From: Zhihengliuella sp. ISTPL4
GTDB lineage: Bacteria; Actinomycetota; Actinomycetes; Actinomycetales; Microbacteriaceae
Assembly: GCF_002848265.1 (NCBI RefSeq)
Contig: NZ_CP025422.1
Coordinates: 2,324,727-2,388,726, forward strand
Direction: 5' to 3'
DNA: 64,000 bases
Shown here: piece by piece, positions 36,784 through 44,238 of the stretch
Position numbering within the stretch: the stretch's first letter is position 1
How the letters are laid out: every line of letters starts with the position of its first letter
Translations under genes and position numbers: made by a program
The notes under the pieces: model-generated
Database searches by the model: none
What the model was told of the DNA's origin: nothing
Seen by the model: the letters and a program-made list of their open reading frames with translations, nothing else

Positions 36784-37455
36784 ATGCGTGTGCTGATCGT
36801 CGAGGACGAGCCCTACCTCGCCGAGGCGGTCCGCGACGGACTGCGGCTCGAGGCGATCGCGGCCGACATCGCCGGCGACGGCGACACCGCGCTGGAGCTG
36901 CTGAGCATCAACGCCTACGACATCGCCGTCCTCGACCGCGATGTGCCCGGCCCCTCCGGCGACGACATCGCACGGTGGATCGTCGCCTCGGGGAGCGGCA
37001 TCCCCATCCTCATGCTCACGGCCGCCGACCGCCTCGACGACAAGGCCTCCGGGTTCGAGCTCGGCGCCGACGACTACCTCACCAAGCCGTTCGAGCTGCG
37101 GGAGCTCGTGCTGCGGCTGCGCGCCCTGGATCGCCGCCGACAGCGCGCGCGACCGCCGGTGCTGGAGATCGCCGGTCTTCGCCTCGACCCGTTCCGCCGC
37201 GAGGTCTACCGGGACGGCCGGTATGTCGCCCTCACACGCAAACAGTTCGCCGTGCTGGAGGTGCTCGTCGACGCCGAGGGCGGGGTGGTGAGCGCCGAGG
37301 AGCTGCTGGAACGGGCGTGGGATGAGAACGCCGACCCGTTCACGAACGCCGTCCGCATCACGGTCTCCTCGCTGCGCAAGCGCCTCGGCGAGCCGGGGTT
37401 GATCCTCACGGTGCCCGGCGTCGGCTACCGGATCGGGGCCGACGCGGATGCGTAG
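36784..37455 (+). CDS. OmpR-family response regulator, VanR-like
   Basis: A 223-aa regulator: receiver domain with acidic E7/D8, phospho-acceptor D51 in AVLDRDVPGPSG and K in TKPFELRELV, then a winged-helix domain ending GVGYRIG. The partner kinase gene overlaps its end by 8 bp. Divergent orientation to a carboxypeptidase-racemase-ligase operon gives it a likely role in controlling peptidoglycan-precursor remodelling. VanR-like is an inference from context and from the VanS-like partner. Confidence 0.9.
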   Translation: MRVLIVEDEPYLAEAVRDGLRLEAIAADIAGDGDTALELLSINAYDIAVLDRDVPGPSGDDIARWIVASGSGIPILMLTAADRLDDKASGFELGADDYLTKPFELRELVLRLRALDRRRQRARPPVLEIAGLRLDPFRREVYRDGRYVALTRKQFAVLEVLVDAEGGVVSAEELLERAWDENADPFTNAVRITVSSLRKRLGEPGLILTVPGVGYRIGADADA

Positions 37456-38536
37456 GCGGCGGGGGATGAGCGTCCGCCTCAAGCTGACGCTGAGCTACGC
37501 GGGCATCGTCGTCGTCTCCGGCCTCCTGCTCCTCGGGGCCGTGGCGCTCTACCTGCTCCGCTACGTCCCGGATGTGCAGATCCCCGTCGTCGAGTTCTTC
37601 GTCCCCAACCGCTCGGATCTGATCCGGGCCTTCGTGCCGGTCGCCGCGATGGTGATGGTCGCCCTGCTCGCGATCGGCCTCGGCGGCGGGTGGCTGCTCG
37701 CCGGCCGGATGCTGGCCCCGCTCGACCGCATCGGCGACGCGGCCCGGCTGGCGGCGCAGGGCTCGCTGTCGCACCGGATCCGTATGGAGGGCCCGAGCGA
37801 CGAGTTCCGCGACCTCGCCGACGTCTTCGACACGATGCTCGAGCAGCTCGAGGCGCACGTCGCCGAGCAGCAGCGCTTCGCCGCGAATGCCTCGCACGAG
37901 CTGCGGACCCCGCTGGCGATCTCGCAGACCCTCCTCGACGTGGCGCGCACCGACCCCGACCGCGACGTCGAGGCCCTCATCGACCGGCTCCGCGAGGTCA
38001 ACACGCGCGCGATCGATCTCACCGAGGCGCTGCTGCTGCTGAGCAGGGCGGATCAGCGCACCTTCCCGCGGACGCTCGTCGACCTGTCGCTCCTGGCCGA
38101 GGAGTCCGTCGAGGCCCTCCTCCCTCTCGCCGACCGCCGCGGGGTCGCCGTCGAGGTCTCCGGCGTCCCGGCGACCGTGCTCGGCTCCTCCGCCCTGCTG
38201 CCGCAGCTCGTCACGAACCTCGTCGCCAACGCGATCGTCCACAACCGTGCCGACGGTGGCTCCGTCGCGGTGCGCACGCATTCGCTCCCGGATGCGGTGG
38301 CCCTCGTCGTGGAGAACACGGGTGCGGAGCTGCACGCCTCCCAGGTCGCCACGCTCGTCGAGCCCTTTCAGCGCGGCACCGAGCGCACCCGCGGGGCGGA
38401 GCACGCCGGGGTGGGTCTCGGCCTCGCGATCGTCCAGCGCATCACGCAGACCCACGGCGGCACCCTCGTGCTGACACCGCGCACCGGCGGAGGCCTCATC
38501 GTGACGGTGTGGTTCCCGCACCCCTACCCCGGCTGA
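37448..38536 (+). CDS. Sensor histidine kinase, VanS-like
   Basis: A 362-aa kinase: two membrane segments (about 17-40 and 59-86) around an outside loop of about 20 aa, HAMP-like linker, phospho-acceptor H150 in ANASHELRTPLA, and ATPase motifs NLVANAIVHN, VENTG and GVGLGLAIV. The wording MSVRLKLTLSYAG, AEQQRFAANASHELRTPLA and VNTRAIDLTEALLLLSRA is what I recall from actinomycete VanS proteins, which sense glycopeptides. Other actinobacterial kinases share parts of it, so the ligand remains to be shown. Confidence 0.88.
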   Translation: MRRRRGMSVRLKLTLSYAGIVVVSGLLLLGAVALYLLRYVPDVQIPVVEFFVPNRSDLIRAFVPVAAMVMVALLAIGLGGGWLLAGRMLAPLDRIGDAARLAAQGSLSHRIRMEGPSDEFRDLADVFDTMLEQLEAHVAEQQRFAANASHELRTPLAISQTLLDVARTDPDRDVEALIDRLREVNTRAIDLTEALLLLSRADQRTFPRTLVDLSLLAEESVEALLPLADRRGVAVEVSGVPATVLGSSALLPQLVTNLVANAIVHNRADGGSVAVRTHSLPDAVALVVENTGAELHASQVATLVEPFQRGTERTRGAEHAGVGLGLAIVQRITQTHGGTLVLTPRTGGGLIVTVWFPHPYPG

Positions 38537-38543
38537 CCCGCTG

Positions 38544-39200
38544 TCAGGCCACGCGGGGATCGCGCGTCGCCGCGAGCTCCCGACCGTAGGTGCGCGCGTC
38601 GGCCTCGGCGCTCTGCTTCAGCTCGCGCGCGGTATCGGTGAACGCGTCGAGAGCGGGATTGACACCGACGAGCGTGAACGGGCGCTGCACGACGCGCAGG
38701 TCCAGACCCCAGACATCCTCGAGAACGCGGCGCAGCCAGCCGGTCGAGTGGTCCCAGCCCTCCTTGGGTGAGCCGGGCGAGTAGTTGCCGCCGAGGACGG
38801 TCACGAGAGTCGCCGGCTTGCCGTTGAGCGCGGTGCCGGTCGGGTCGATCCGCTGGTCGGTGTAGGCCAGGTCGAACCAGGTCTTGAAGTGCTGCGAGAC
38901 GCCGTAGTTGTAGAGCGGGACGGCGAACAGCAACGCGTCCGCACCGATCAGCTCGTCGGCGTACCGGGTCGCGAGCGCTCGGGCCTCGTTCTGGGCGGGC
39001 GTGCGCTGGCCCTCGTCGACGAATCCTCCGGTCACCGCGTCCGCCCAGGCCGTCGCGGGAACGGGGTCGCTCGCGAGGTCGCGGCGCGTCACGGTCGAGT
39101 CGGGGTGCGACGCGGTCCACTCGGCCTCGACGAGGTCGGCGAGCTCACGGCTGGCGGACGACGCGGGAAGGATGCTGGCATCCAGACGGAACAGGGACAT
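38544..39200 (-). CDS. FMN-dependent NADH azoreductase-like flavodoxin-fold protein
   Basis: A 218-aa cytosolic quinone/azo-dye reductase of the flavodoxin-2 fold. VPLYNYGVSQHFKTWFD is the FMN/dimer signature of AzoR, and VTVLGGNYSPG lies at the second flavin loop. It is divergent from an HxlR-type regulator, an arrangement common for quinone-stress operons such as YodB/AzoR1. Direct repeats TTTTCNTAGC (38-bp region around 39214-39243) in the gap may be regulator sites. Confidence 0.88.
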   Translation of the reverse strand: MSLFRLDASILPASSASRELADLVEAEWTASHPDSTVTRRDLASDPVPATAWADAVTGGFVDEGQRTPAQNEARALATRYADELIGADALLFAVPLYNYGVSQHFKTWFDLAYTDQRIDPTGTALNGKPATLVTVLGGNYSPGSPKEGWDHSTGWLRRVLEDVWGLDLRVVQRPFTLVGVNPALDAFTDTARELKQSAEADARTYGRELAATRDPRVA

Positions 39201-39265
39201 GACTCCACCTCTCGTTTTCCTAGCCGCTCTGTTTTTCTTAGCGACGTCGGTTAACGTAGCACGAG

Positions 39266-39271
39266 TAGGAT
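39266..39271 (+). promoter_or_regulatory. TANNNT -10 box (TAGGAT) of the hxlR-type gene
   Basis: Ends 6 nt before the ATG at 39278. Confidence 0.55.
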
Positions 39272-39277
39272 GAGGGC

Positions 39278-39604
39278 ATGGCCGAGGTCGACGAGGAGCA
39301 TCAGGGGTGCGACGCCGCCGTCACCCTGGCGTTCAGCGTGCTCGGCAAGCGGTGGAACGGCATGATCCTGGCGACGCTCGGCTCCGGCCCGTCGACGTTC
39401 GCCGCTCTGCGCCGCGCGGTCGGCGGCATCAGCGACACCATGCTCTCCGACCGCCTCGCCGAGCTCGCCGACGCCGGATTGGTCGCCCGCACGGTGGACC
39501 CCGGCCCGCCGGTGACCGTCTCGTATGCCCTCACCCCGAGTGGCGACGGACTGCTCCCGATCCTGAATCAGCTCGGTCAGTGGGCGTCGGCGAACCTCGC
39601 CTGA
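39278..39604 (+). CDS. HxlR-family winged-helix regulator
   Basis: A 108-aa MarR-like regulator: CDAAVTLAFSVLGKRWNGMIL at the start, with the single N-terminal Cys typical of redox-sensing members (Cys11), and a winged helix (ISDTMLSDRLAELADAGLV). It is divergent from the azoreductase gene and probably represses it until quinones or oxidants modify the Cys. Confidence 0.9.
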   Translation: MAEVDEEHQGCDAAVTLAFSVLGKRWNGMILATLGSGPSTFAALRRAVGGISDTMLSDRLAELADAGLVARTVDPGPPVTVSYALTPSGDGLLPILNQLGQWASANLA

Positions 39605-39610
39605 CCCGGC

Positions 39611-39671
39611 TTTCAAATCGCGCGATTGGCCCCATTCTGGCGCCGAACCGGACCATTCAGGCGATTCGAAC
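39611..39671. terminator. TTCGAATCGC-family hairpin between convergent genes
   Basis: Outer arms TTTCAAATCGC and GCGATTCGAA flank partly matching inner arms (GATTGGCCCCATTC / GAACCGGACCATTC). It nearly fills the 72-bp gap between the hxlR-type and SDR genes, the same setting as 4868-4936. Confidence 0.6.
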
Positions 39672-39676
39672 AGCCG

Positions 39677-41194
39677 TCACCAGGGGCTGGGCTCGTAGTC
39701 CTTGAGGAAGACGCCGTGGATGTCCTCGCCGGCCTCGCCGCGCACGATGGGGTCGTAGACACGGGCGGCGCCGTCGACGAGGTCGAGCGGGGCGTGGAAG
39801 CCCTCCTCCGCGAGCCGGACCTTCGTGTAGTGCGGACGCTCGTCGGTGATCCAGCCCGTATCGACGGCCGTCATGAGGATGCCGTCCTTCTCCAGCATCT
39901 CCCCCGCGCTCGTGCGGGTCAGCATGTTGAGCGCGGCCTTCGCCATGTTCGTGTGCGGGTGGCCCGGTCCCTTGTAGCGCCGGGAGAACTGCCCCTCCAT
40001 CGCGGAGACGTTCACCACGTACTTCCGGCGCGACGACGACGCGGCCATCGACGCCCGCAGCCGGCTGATGAGCAGGAACGGAGCGGTCGTGTTGGCGAGC
40101 TGCACCTCGAGCATCTCCAGCGGATCGACCTGATCCACGGACTGCACCCAGCTGTTGACGCGGTTCACGTCCGGCACGAGGCCGCCCGCGTCGATCGCCG
40201 TGCCGTCCGCGTGCTTCTCCAGCGAGGAGGAGCCGGGGGCCATCGCGAGCCGTGCGAGGTCTTCGGCGGTGAGCGCCTGTCCCCCCTGCTCCGCGACCGT
40301 GCCGCCGAGCGCGGCCACCGACAGCAGCGGGTGCGCGTCGACGGACGCCTGCAGCGCCTGCGGGTGCGGGTCGACGGTGTGCCCGAAGGTCTCCATCTCC
40401 GGCAGCGGACCGTCCGGCAGCGGCTGGAGTTCTGCGTCGGCGAGCAGCGAGTACGCCCCCGGAGAGCGCCGGACGGTCTGCGCGGCGTTGTTGATGAGGA
40501 TGTCGAGGGGCCCCTGCGCGGCGACGGAGTCGGCGAGCCCGATCACCTGGGCGGGGTCGCGGAGGTCGATGCCGACGACGCGCAGCCGGTGCAGCCAGTC
40601 GCCCGCGTCCGGCAGGGCCGAGAACCGGCGCACGGCGTCACGCGGGAATCGCGTGGTGATCGTGGTGTGCGCGCCGTCGCGGAGGAGTCGCAGCGCGATG
40701 TGCATGCCGATCTTCGCGCGGCCGCCGGTGAGCAGGGCGCGCTTGCCGGTGAGGTCCGTGCGGGCGGTGCGCTTGCCGTGGCTGAAGCGCGCGCAGTCCG
40801 GGCAGAGCTGGTGGTAGAACGCGTCGACGAGCGTGTACGGCTGCTTGCAGATGTAGCAGTTGCGGGGCTTGAGGAGCTCGCCGGCGATGGGGGCGTCCAC
40901 CACGCTCGTCGCGAGATCGTTGCCGCGGGTCTCGTCATCGATGCGGTCGGGAGCGCCCGTCGCGGTGCGGGCGACGACGGCCTTGTCCGCCTCGGCGATC
41001 GCATCCCGGATCTCCTTGCGGCGTACGCGCTTGACCGCCTTGAACATCGCCGCGGTCGCGTGGCGCACGGCCACGAAGTCGGGATGCTCGTTGTCGATCG
41101 TGTGCAGCTCGGCGAGGACGCGCAGCGTCGTGGCGAGGTCGTCGGGGTCGATGCCGGGGCCCAGGTCGGGAGTGGCGTCGGGCGCGTCGGTCAT
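39677..41194 (-). CDS. Large SDR-fold protein with N-terminal Cys-rich finger and atypical active site
   Basis: A 505-aa protein. Residues 1-110 are helical; C113, C116, H128, C131 and C134 form a CxxC...HxxCxxC group that could bind zinc. The Rossmann SDR domain starts at about 150 with TGGRAKIG and has NNAAQ. In the active-site region the Ser is kept (NVSAMEGQF) but the usual YxxxK reads TNMAK, i.e. Thr where the catalytic Tyr should be. A long insert lies between NNAAQ and the Ser. ATG at 41194 is preceded 7 nt upstream by TAAAAT. The substrate is unknown; it may be a redox enzyme with a changed mechanism or a non-catalytic NAD(P) binder. Confidence 0.85.
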   Translation of the reverse strand: MTDAPDATPDLGPGIDPDDLATTLRVLAELHTIDNEHPDFVAVRHATAAMFKAVKRVRRKEIRDAIAEADKAVVARTATGAPDRIDDETRGNDLATSVVDAPIAGELLKPRNCYICKQPYTLVDAFYHQLCPDCARFSHGKRTARTDLTGKRALLTGGRAKIGMHIALRLLRDGAHTTITTRFPRDAVRRFSALPDAGDWLHRLRVVGIDLRDPAQVIGLADSVAAQGPLDILINNAAQTVRRSPGAYSLLADAELQPLPDGPLPEMETFGHTVDPHPQALQASVDAHPLLSVAALGGTVAEQGGQALTAEDLARLAMAPGSSSLEKHADGTAIDAGGLVPDVNRVNSWVQSVDQVDPLEMLEVQLANTTAPFLLISRLRASMAASSSRRKYVVNVSAMEGQFSRRYKGPGHPHTNMAKAALNMLTRTSAGEMLEKDGILMTAVDTGWITDERPHYTKVRLAEEGFHAPLDLVDGAARVYDPIVRGEAGEDIHGVFLKDYEPSPW

Positions 41195-41201
41195 TAGGCC
41201 G

Positions 41202-41207
41202 ATTTTA
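41202..41207 (-). promoter_or_regulatory. TANNNT -10 box (TAAAAT) of the large SDR gene
   Basis: Read on the minus strand, it ends 7 nt before the ATG at 41194. Confidence 0.6.
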
Positions 41208-41250
41208 CGCGACAGTCCTGGGGGTCTCCTGCCGTGTCCGATCCCCGGCG

Positions 41251-41256
41251 TAGGGT
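41251..41256 (+). promoter_or_regulatory. TANNNT -10 box (TAGGGT) of the M4 peptidase operon
   Basis: Ends 6 nt before the ATG at 41263. Confidence 0.6.
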
Positions 41257-41262
41257 CGACGC

Positions 41263-42333
41263 ATGAGCAGCGCAGAATCCTTCCCGCACCCCGGCGTCGT
41301 CCCCTCCTACCTGCTCGCGCGCCTGGCGGAGTCGGGTCGTTTCCCGAAGGCTGCGGCCGCCGCCCGACAGACACTCACCGCCGGCCGCCCGCCGTTCCGC
41401 GCCCGCATCGATCTCTCCATCGACGAGAACGGCGACCTCGTCGCGCAGGTCTCCGATGCGCCGAACCGCACGATCAGCGACGCCGGCAACACGCAGCAGC
41501 TCCCGGGGGCCGTGGTCCGCACGGAAGACGACGAGCCCGTCGCCGACGCCGCCGTCAACGAGGCTTTCGACGGCCTGGGCGCGACGTTCGAGATGCTGCT
41601 TTCGGCGTTCGGCCGCAACTCGCTCGACGACGCCGGCGCTCCCCTCGACGCGACCGTCCACTACGGCATCGACTACGACAACGCCTTCTGGGACGGCGAG
41701 CGCATGGTGTTCGGCGACGGCGACGGCGAGGTGTTCCAGCACTTCACGGGCTCGCTCACCGTGATCGGGCATGAGCTCGCCCACGGTGTCGTACAGCACA
41801 CGGCGAACCTGGAGTACCAGGGCCAGCCGGGCGCACTGAATGAGTCCGTGGCCGACGTGTTCGGCGCCCTCACCGAGCAGTACGCCCTGGGGCAGTCCGC
41901 CGACCAGGCGAGCTGGCTCATCGGGGCGGAGATCTTCACGGATGCGGTGGAAGGGTCGGCTCTGCGCTCCATGATCGCGCCGGGCACGGCCTACGACGAC
42001 GACGAACTCGGGAAAGACCCGCAGCCCGACCACATGAGCGGGTTCGTGCGCACGACGGAGGACAACGGGGGCGTGCACATCAACTCCGGCATCCCGAACC
42101 GCGCCTTCGCCCTCTTCGCCCTCGACCTCGGCGGCAACGCCTGGGAGCGCGCGGGCACGGTCTGGTACCGCGCGCTCACGGGCGGGCTGTCGAGCACCGC
42201 GACCTTCACGGAGTTCGCCGACGCCACGGTCGCCGCCGCAGCGTCCGTCGGCCAGGAGGCGGTCGCCGCCGCTCGACGCGCCTGGACGACCGTGGGAGTC
42301 TATGAGAATGACCGAGGACCCGACTCCGCCTGA
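41263..42333 (+). CDS. M4-family metallopeptidase, protealysin type
   Basis: A 356-aa zinc peptidase without a signal peptide. A short N-terminal propeptide region with VPSYLLARLAESG (PPSY-like motif of protealysin precursors) precedes the catalytic domain with zinc motif HELAH (170-174), third ligand E194 in NESVADVFG and a later HINSGIPNRAF with the catalytic His. The next gene overlaps it and probably encodes its inhibitor. Protealysin-type enzymes act inside the cell or are released by unusual routes. Confidence 0.92.
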   Translation: MSSAESFPHPGVVPSYLLARLAESGRFPKAAAAARQTLTAGRPPFRARIDLSIDENGDLVAQVSDAPNRTISDAGNTQQLPGAVVRTEDDEPVADAAVNEAFDGLGATFEMLLSAFGRNSLDDAGAPLDATVHYGIDYDNAFWDGERMVFGDGDGEVFQHFTGSLTVIGHELAHGVVQHTANLEYQGQPGALNESVADVFGALTEQYALGQSADQASWLIGAEIFTDAVEGSALRSMIAPGTAYDDDELGKDPQPDHMSGFVRTTEDNGGVHINSGIPNRAFALFALDLGGNAWERAGTVWYRALTGGLSSTATFTEFADATVAAAASVGQEAVAAARRAWTTVGVYENDRGPDSA

Positions 42334-42619
42334 CGCCCCCGTCGTCATCGCCGTCGTTCGCTCGGGAGGGCTCGCCGGCATCCGTCGTCAGTGGCGCGTG
42401 GAGGCCCAGCCGCCAGACACCGAGCAGTGGATCGGCCTCATCGACAGCTGCCCCTGGGACGACGACGTCGACACGGAGCCGGGGGCCGACCGGTTCGTCT
42501 GGAGCATCCGCGCCCGCACCCCGTCCGAGCGGCGGGAGCGGGAGCTGCCCGACTCCGCTGTGGACGGTCCGTGGCGCGCCCTCGTCGATGCCGTGCGGGA
42601 GGCCGCGCGCGAGAGGTAG
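42302..42619 (+). CDS. Probable emfourin, protein inhibitor of the M4 peptidase
   Basis: A 105-aa acidic protein starting inside the end of the peptidase gene (32-bp overlap; an ATG at 42308 is also possible). The core VVIAVVRSGGLAGIRRQWRV and the partner position match emfourins, small inhibitors encoded next to protealysins. It presumably keeps the peptidase inactive in the cytoplasm. The recognition rests on the VxRSGGxAG pattern and gene order. Confidence 0.72.
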   Translation: MRMTEDPTPPDAPVVIAVVRSGGLAGIRRQWRVEAQPPDTEQWIGLIDSCPWDDDVDTEPGADRFVWSIRARTPSERRERELPDSAVDGPWRALVDAVREAARER

Positions 42620-42628
42620 CTCGGGGGT

Positions 42629-42634
42629 GACAAT
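42629..42634 (+). promoter_or_regulatory. -10-like box (GACAAT) of the 73-aa gene
   Basis: Ends 6 nt before the ATG at 42641. It deviates from TANNNT in the first base. Confidence 0.4.
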
Positions 42635-42640
42635 GGACGC

Positions 42641-42862
42641 ATGGGACTCTTCCAGCAGCGACCCGAGGAAGAAGAGAAGCAGTGGGGTCTTCCCTCTGAA
42701 CCTCTCGAGAGCTCGGCAGCCGACACGCTTGACGCCGCGCCGGCGCTCGACCCGCTGACCCTCGGCCTCGACACCCCGTCCTCGGTGAGCTCGATCGTGT
42801 TCCCGGTCGCCCCGCCCGCGCCCGAGGCCGCGAGCACCGAGAACGCCGACCCCGAGGACTGA
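42641..42862 (+). CDS. Small acidic hypothetical protein
   Basis: A 73-aa acidic, Pro/Ala-rich protein beginning MGLFQQRPEEEEKQWGLPSE and otherwise low in predicted structure. No function is known to me; the N-terminal motif looks like a conserved short actinobacterial protein. It has its own -10-like box and a leaderless-type start, and codon use matches its neighbours. Confidence 0.6.
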   Translation: MGLFQQRPEEEEKQWGLPSEPLESSAADTLDAAPALDPLTLGLDTPSSVSSIVFPVAPPAPEAASTENADPED

Positions 42863-42903
42863 TCCGTGCGACCGCGGCGCGAAAGTGCGTCCGCGGCCAG
42901 CGA

Positions 42904-42909
42904 TACGGT
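42904..42909 (+). promoter_or_regulatory. TANNNT -10 box (TACGGT) of the RNase H gene
   Basis: Ends 6 nt before the ATG at 42916. Confidence 0.6.
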
Positions 42910-42915
42910 GGACGG

Positions 42916-43680
42916 ATGACCATCACCGCCGCCGCAGACGGCTCCGCCCTGGGCAACCCCGGCCCGAACGGCTGGGCCTGGTACATCGACGACGCGAACT
43001 GGGCGGCCGGCGGCTCCCCGCACGGCACGAACAACCAGGGCGAGCTCCGCGCCGTCCTCGAACTCCTCCAGGCGACGGCCGGCACCGACGAGAAGCTGCT
43101 GATCGAGTGCGACAGCCGCTACGTGATCGACTCCGTGACGAAGTGGATGCCCCGCTGGAAGCGTCGCGGCTGGCGGAAGTCCGACGGCGGGCCCGTGCTG
43201 AACCGCGACCTCCTCGAGGGGATCGACGAGGCCATGCGCGGTCGCGACGTCGAGTTCTCCTGGGTCAAGGGCCACGCCGGTCACCCCCTGAACGAGGCCG
43301 CCGACGAGCGCGCGAACGCGGCCGCCAAGGCCTATCAGCAGAAGCAGGAGCCGCGTCGAGGCCCCGGGTTCACCCGCGCGACAGATGCGGGGGCCGCCGT
43401 CGCCGCCTCCGCCCCGGTCGCCGCTGCCGCTGTCCCTGCGGAAGCCCCGGCATCCTCCTCGACGGCAGCCCCGTCCCGCAGCTCGGCGCCCGTCGCGGAG
43501 GCGGACTTCGCTCAGCCGCTGTGGGCCGAGACCTCGGACCTCCTCGACGGACTCGACATCGCCCAGGACGACCCCATCGTGCTGCAGGTGCCGCTGTCCC
43601 CCGACGAGCACGCCCGCCTCCGGGACCGCGCCGAGGCGCAGGGCATCACCCTGGAAGAAGCACTCCGCCGCCTGATCTGA
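42916..43680 (+). CDS. Ribonuclease HI with C-terminal extension
   Basis: A 254-aa enzyme. Residues 1-145 are an RNase H domain with catalytic D8, E43, D66 and the later Asp in NEAADERAN; KGHAGHPLN carries the conserved His. It cuts RNA in RNA-DNA hybrids. The remaining 105 aa are an Ala/Pro-rich linker and a small C-terminal unit (IVLQVPLSPDEHARLRDRAEAQGITLEEALRRLI) that resembles a ribbon-helix-helix-like or dimerisation segment. The standard RNase HI is about 155 aa. Confidence 0.9.
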   Translation: MTITAAADGSALGNPGPNGWAWYIDDANWAAGGSPHGTNNQGELRAVLELLQATAGTDEKLLIECDSRYVIDSVTKWMPRWKRRGWRKSDGGPVLNRDLLEGIDEAMRGRDVEFSWVKGHAGHPLNEAADERANAAAKAYQQKQEPRRGPGFTRATDAGAAVAASAPVAAAAVPAEAPASSSTAAPSRSSAPVAEADFAQPLWAETSDLLDGLDIAQDDPIVLQVPLSPDEHARLRDRAEAQGITLEEALRRLI

Positions 43681-43696
43681 CGGGGACGGCGAGGCG

Positions 43697-43702
43697 TACA
43701 CT
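43697..43702 (+). promoter_or_regulatory. TANNNT -10 box (TACACT) of the DoxX-like gene
   Basis: Ends 6 nt before the ATG at 43709. Confidence 0.6.
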
Positions 43703-43708
43703 CGCAGC

Positions 43709-44095
43709 ATGTCGACTCCCCGCACCATCGGCCGGATCTTCCTCGGCGCCTCGCTCGTGTTCGCCGGCGTCTCCCACCTCACGTTCGCCAGGGAGGAGTT
43801 CCAGGCGCAGGTTCCGGAATCGCTGCCGCTCGATCCGGACACCACGGTGCTTGCGTCCGGCGTCGCCGAGGTCGCACTCGGCTCCGCTCTCCTTCTCGCG
43901 CGTCGCCGCCGTCGCTCGGTCGGCACCGTCGCCGCTCTCTTCTTCGCCGCGGTGTTCCCCGGCAACGTGGCCCAGTGGATGCATCATCGCGACGGCTTCG
44001 GCCTCGACACCGATATGAAGCGCTTCGTGCGTCTGTTCTTCCAGCCGGCCCTCATCGCGCTGGCCCTGTGGTCGACGCGCGCCCCGCGCCGCTGA
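43709..44095 (+). CDS. DoxX-like small membrane protein
   Basis: A 128-aa protein with four hydrophobic segments and the RIFLGASLVFAGVSHL start typical of DoxX relatives, followed by AQWMHHRDGFGLDTD. Members are linked to redox stress and membrane complexes; no specific role can be read here. Repeat R3 follows the stop. Confidence 0.78.
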   Translation: MSTPRTIGRIFLGASLVFAGVSHLTFAREEFQAQVPESLPLDPDTTVLASGVAEVALGSALLLARRRRRSVGTVAALFFAAVFPGNVAQWMHHRDGFGLDTDMKRFVRLFFQPALIALALWSTRAPRR

Positions 44096-44100
44096 CCGAC

Positions 44101-44174
44101 CCCGCGAGAACAGGCATTCCCGCGAGAACAGGCCCCCACGTCCGCCCGCGCCTGAACCCGCGCGGGAGCCTGAT
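44101..44174. repeat. CAGGC/GCCTG repeat, copy R3, with tandem 15-mer
   Basis: CCCGCGAGAACAGGC occurs at 44101-44115 and exactly again at 44119-44133. A downstream part with CCTGAACCCGCGCGGGAGCCTG resembles CCTGAGCCCGCGCGACTGCCTG of R1. Confidence 0.65.
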
Positions 44175-44199
44175 GCGGCGCCACCCCGGGTCCGCTCCG

Positions 44200-44205
44200 T
44201 AGACT
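44200..44205 (+). promoter_or_regulatory. TANNNT -10 box (TAGACT) before the mini-ORF
   Basis: Ends 6 nt before the ATG at 44212, not before the GTG of the membrane-protein gene at 44235. Confidence 0.55.
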
Positions 44206-44211
44206 CGGCGG

Positions 44212-44238
44212 ATGGCGGAAAGGACGAGGCGACGGTGA
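44212..44238 (+). CDS. Eight-codon leader ORF (MAERTRRR) coupled to the membrane-protein gene
   Basis: ATG at 44212 is placed exactly where a leaderless transcript from TAGACT would start. It encodes eight residues, four of them Arg, and its TGA overlaps the GTG start of the next gene as GTGA. Without it the membrane-protein gene would lack a normal start signal except the AGGACGAGG stretch inside this mini-ORF. This looks like a leader peptide that passes ribosomes on. Confidence 0.5.
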   Translation: MAERTRRR

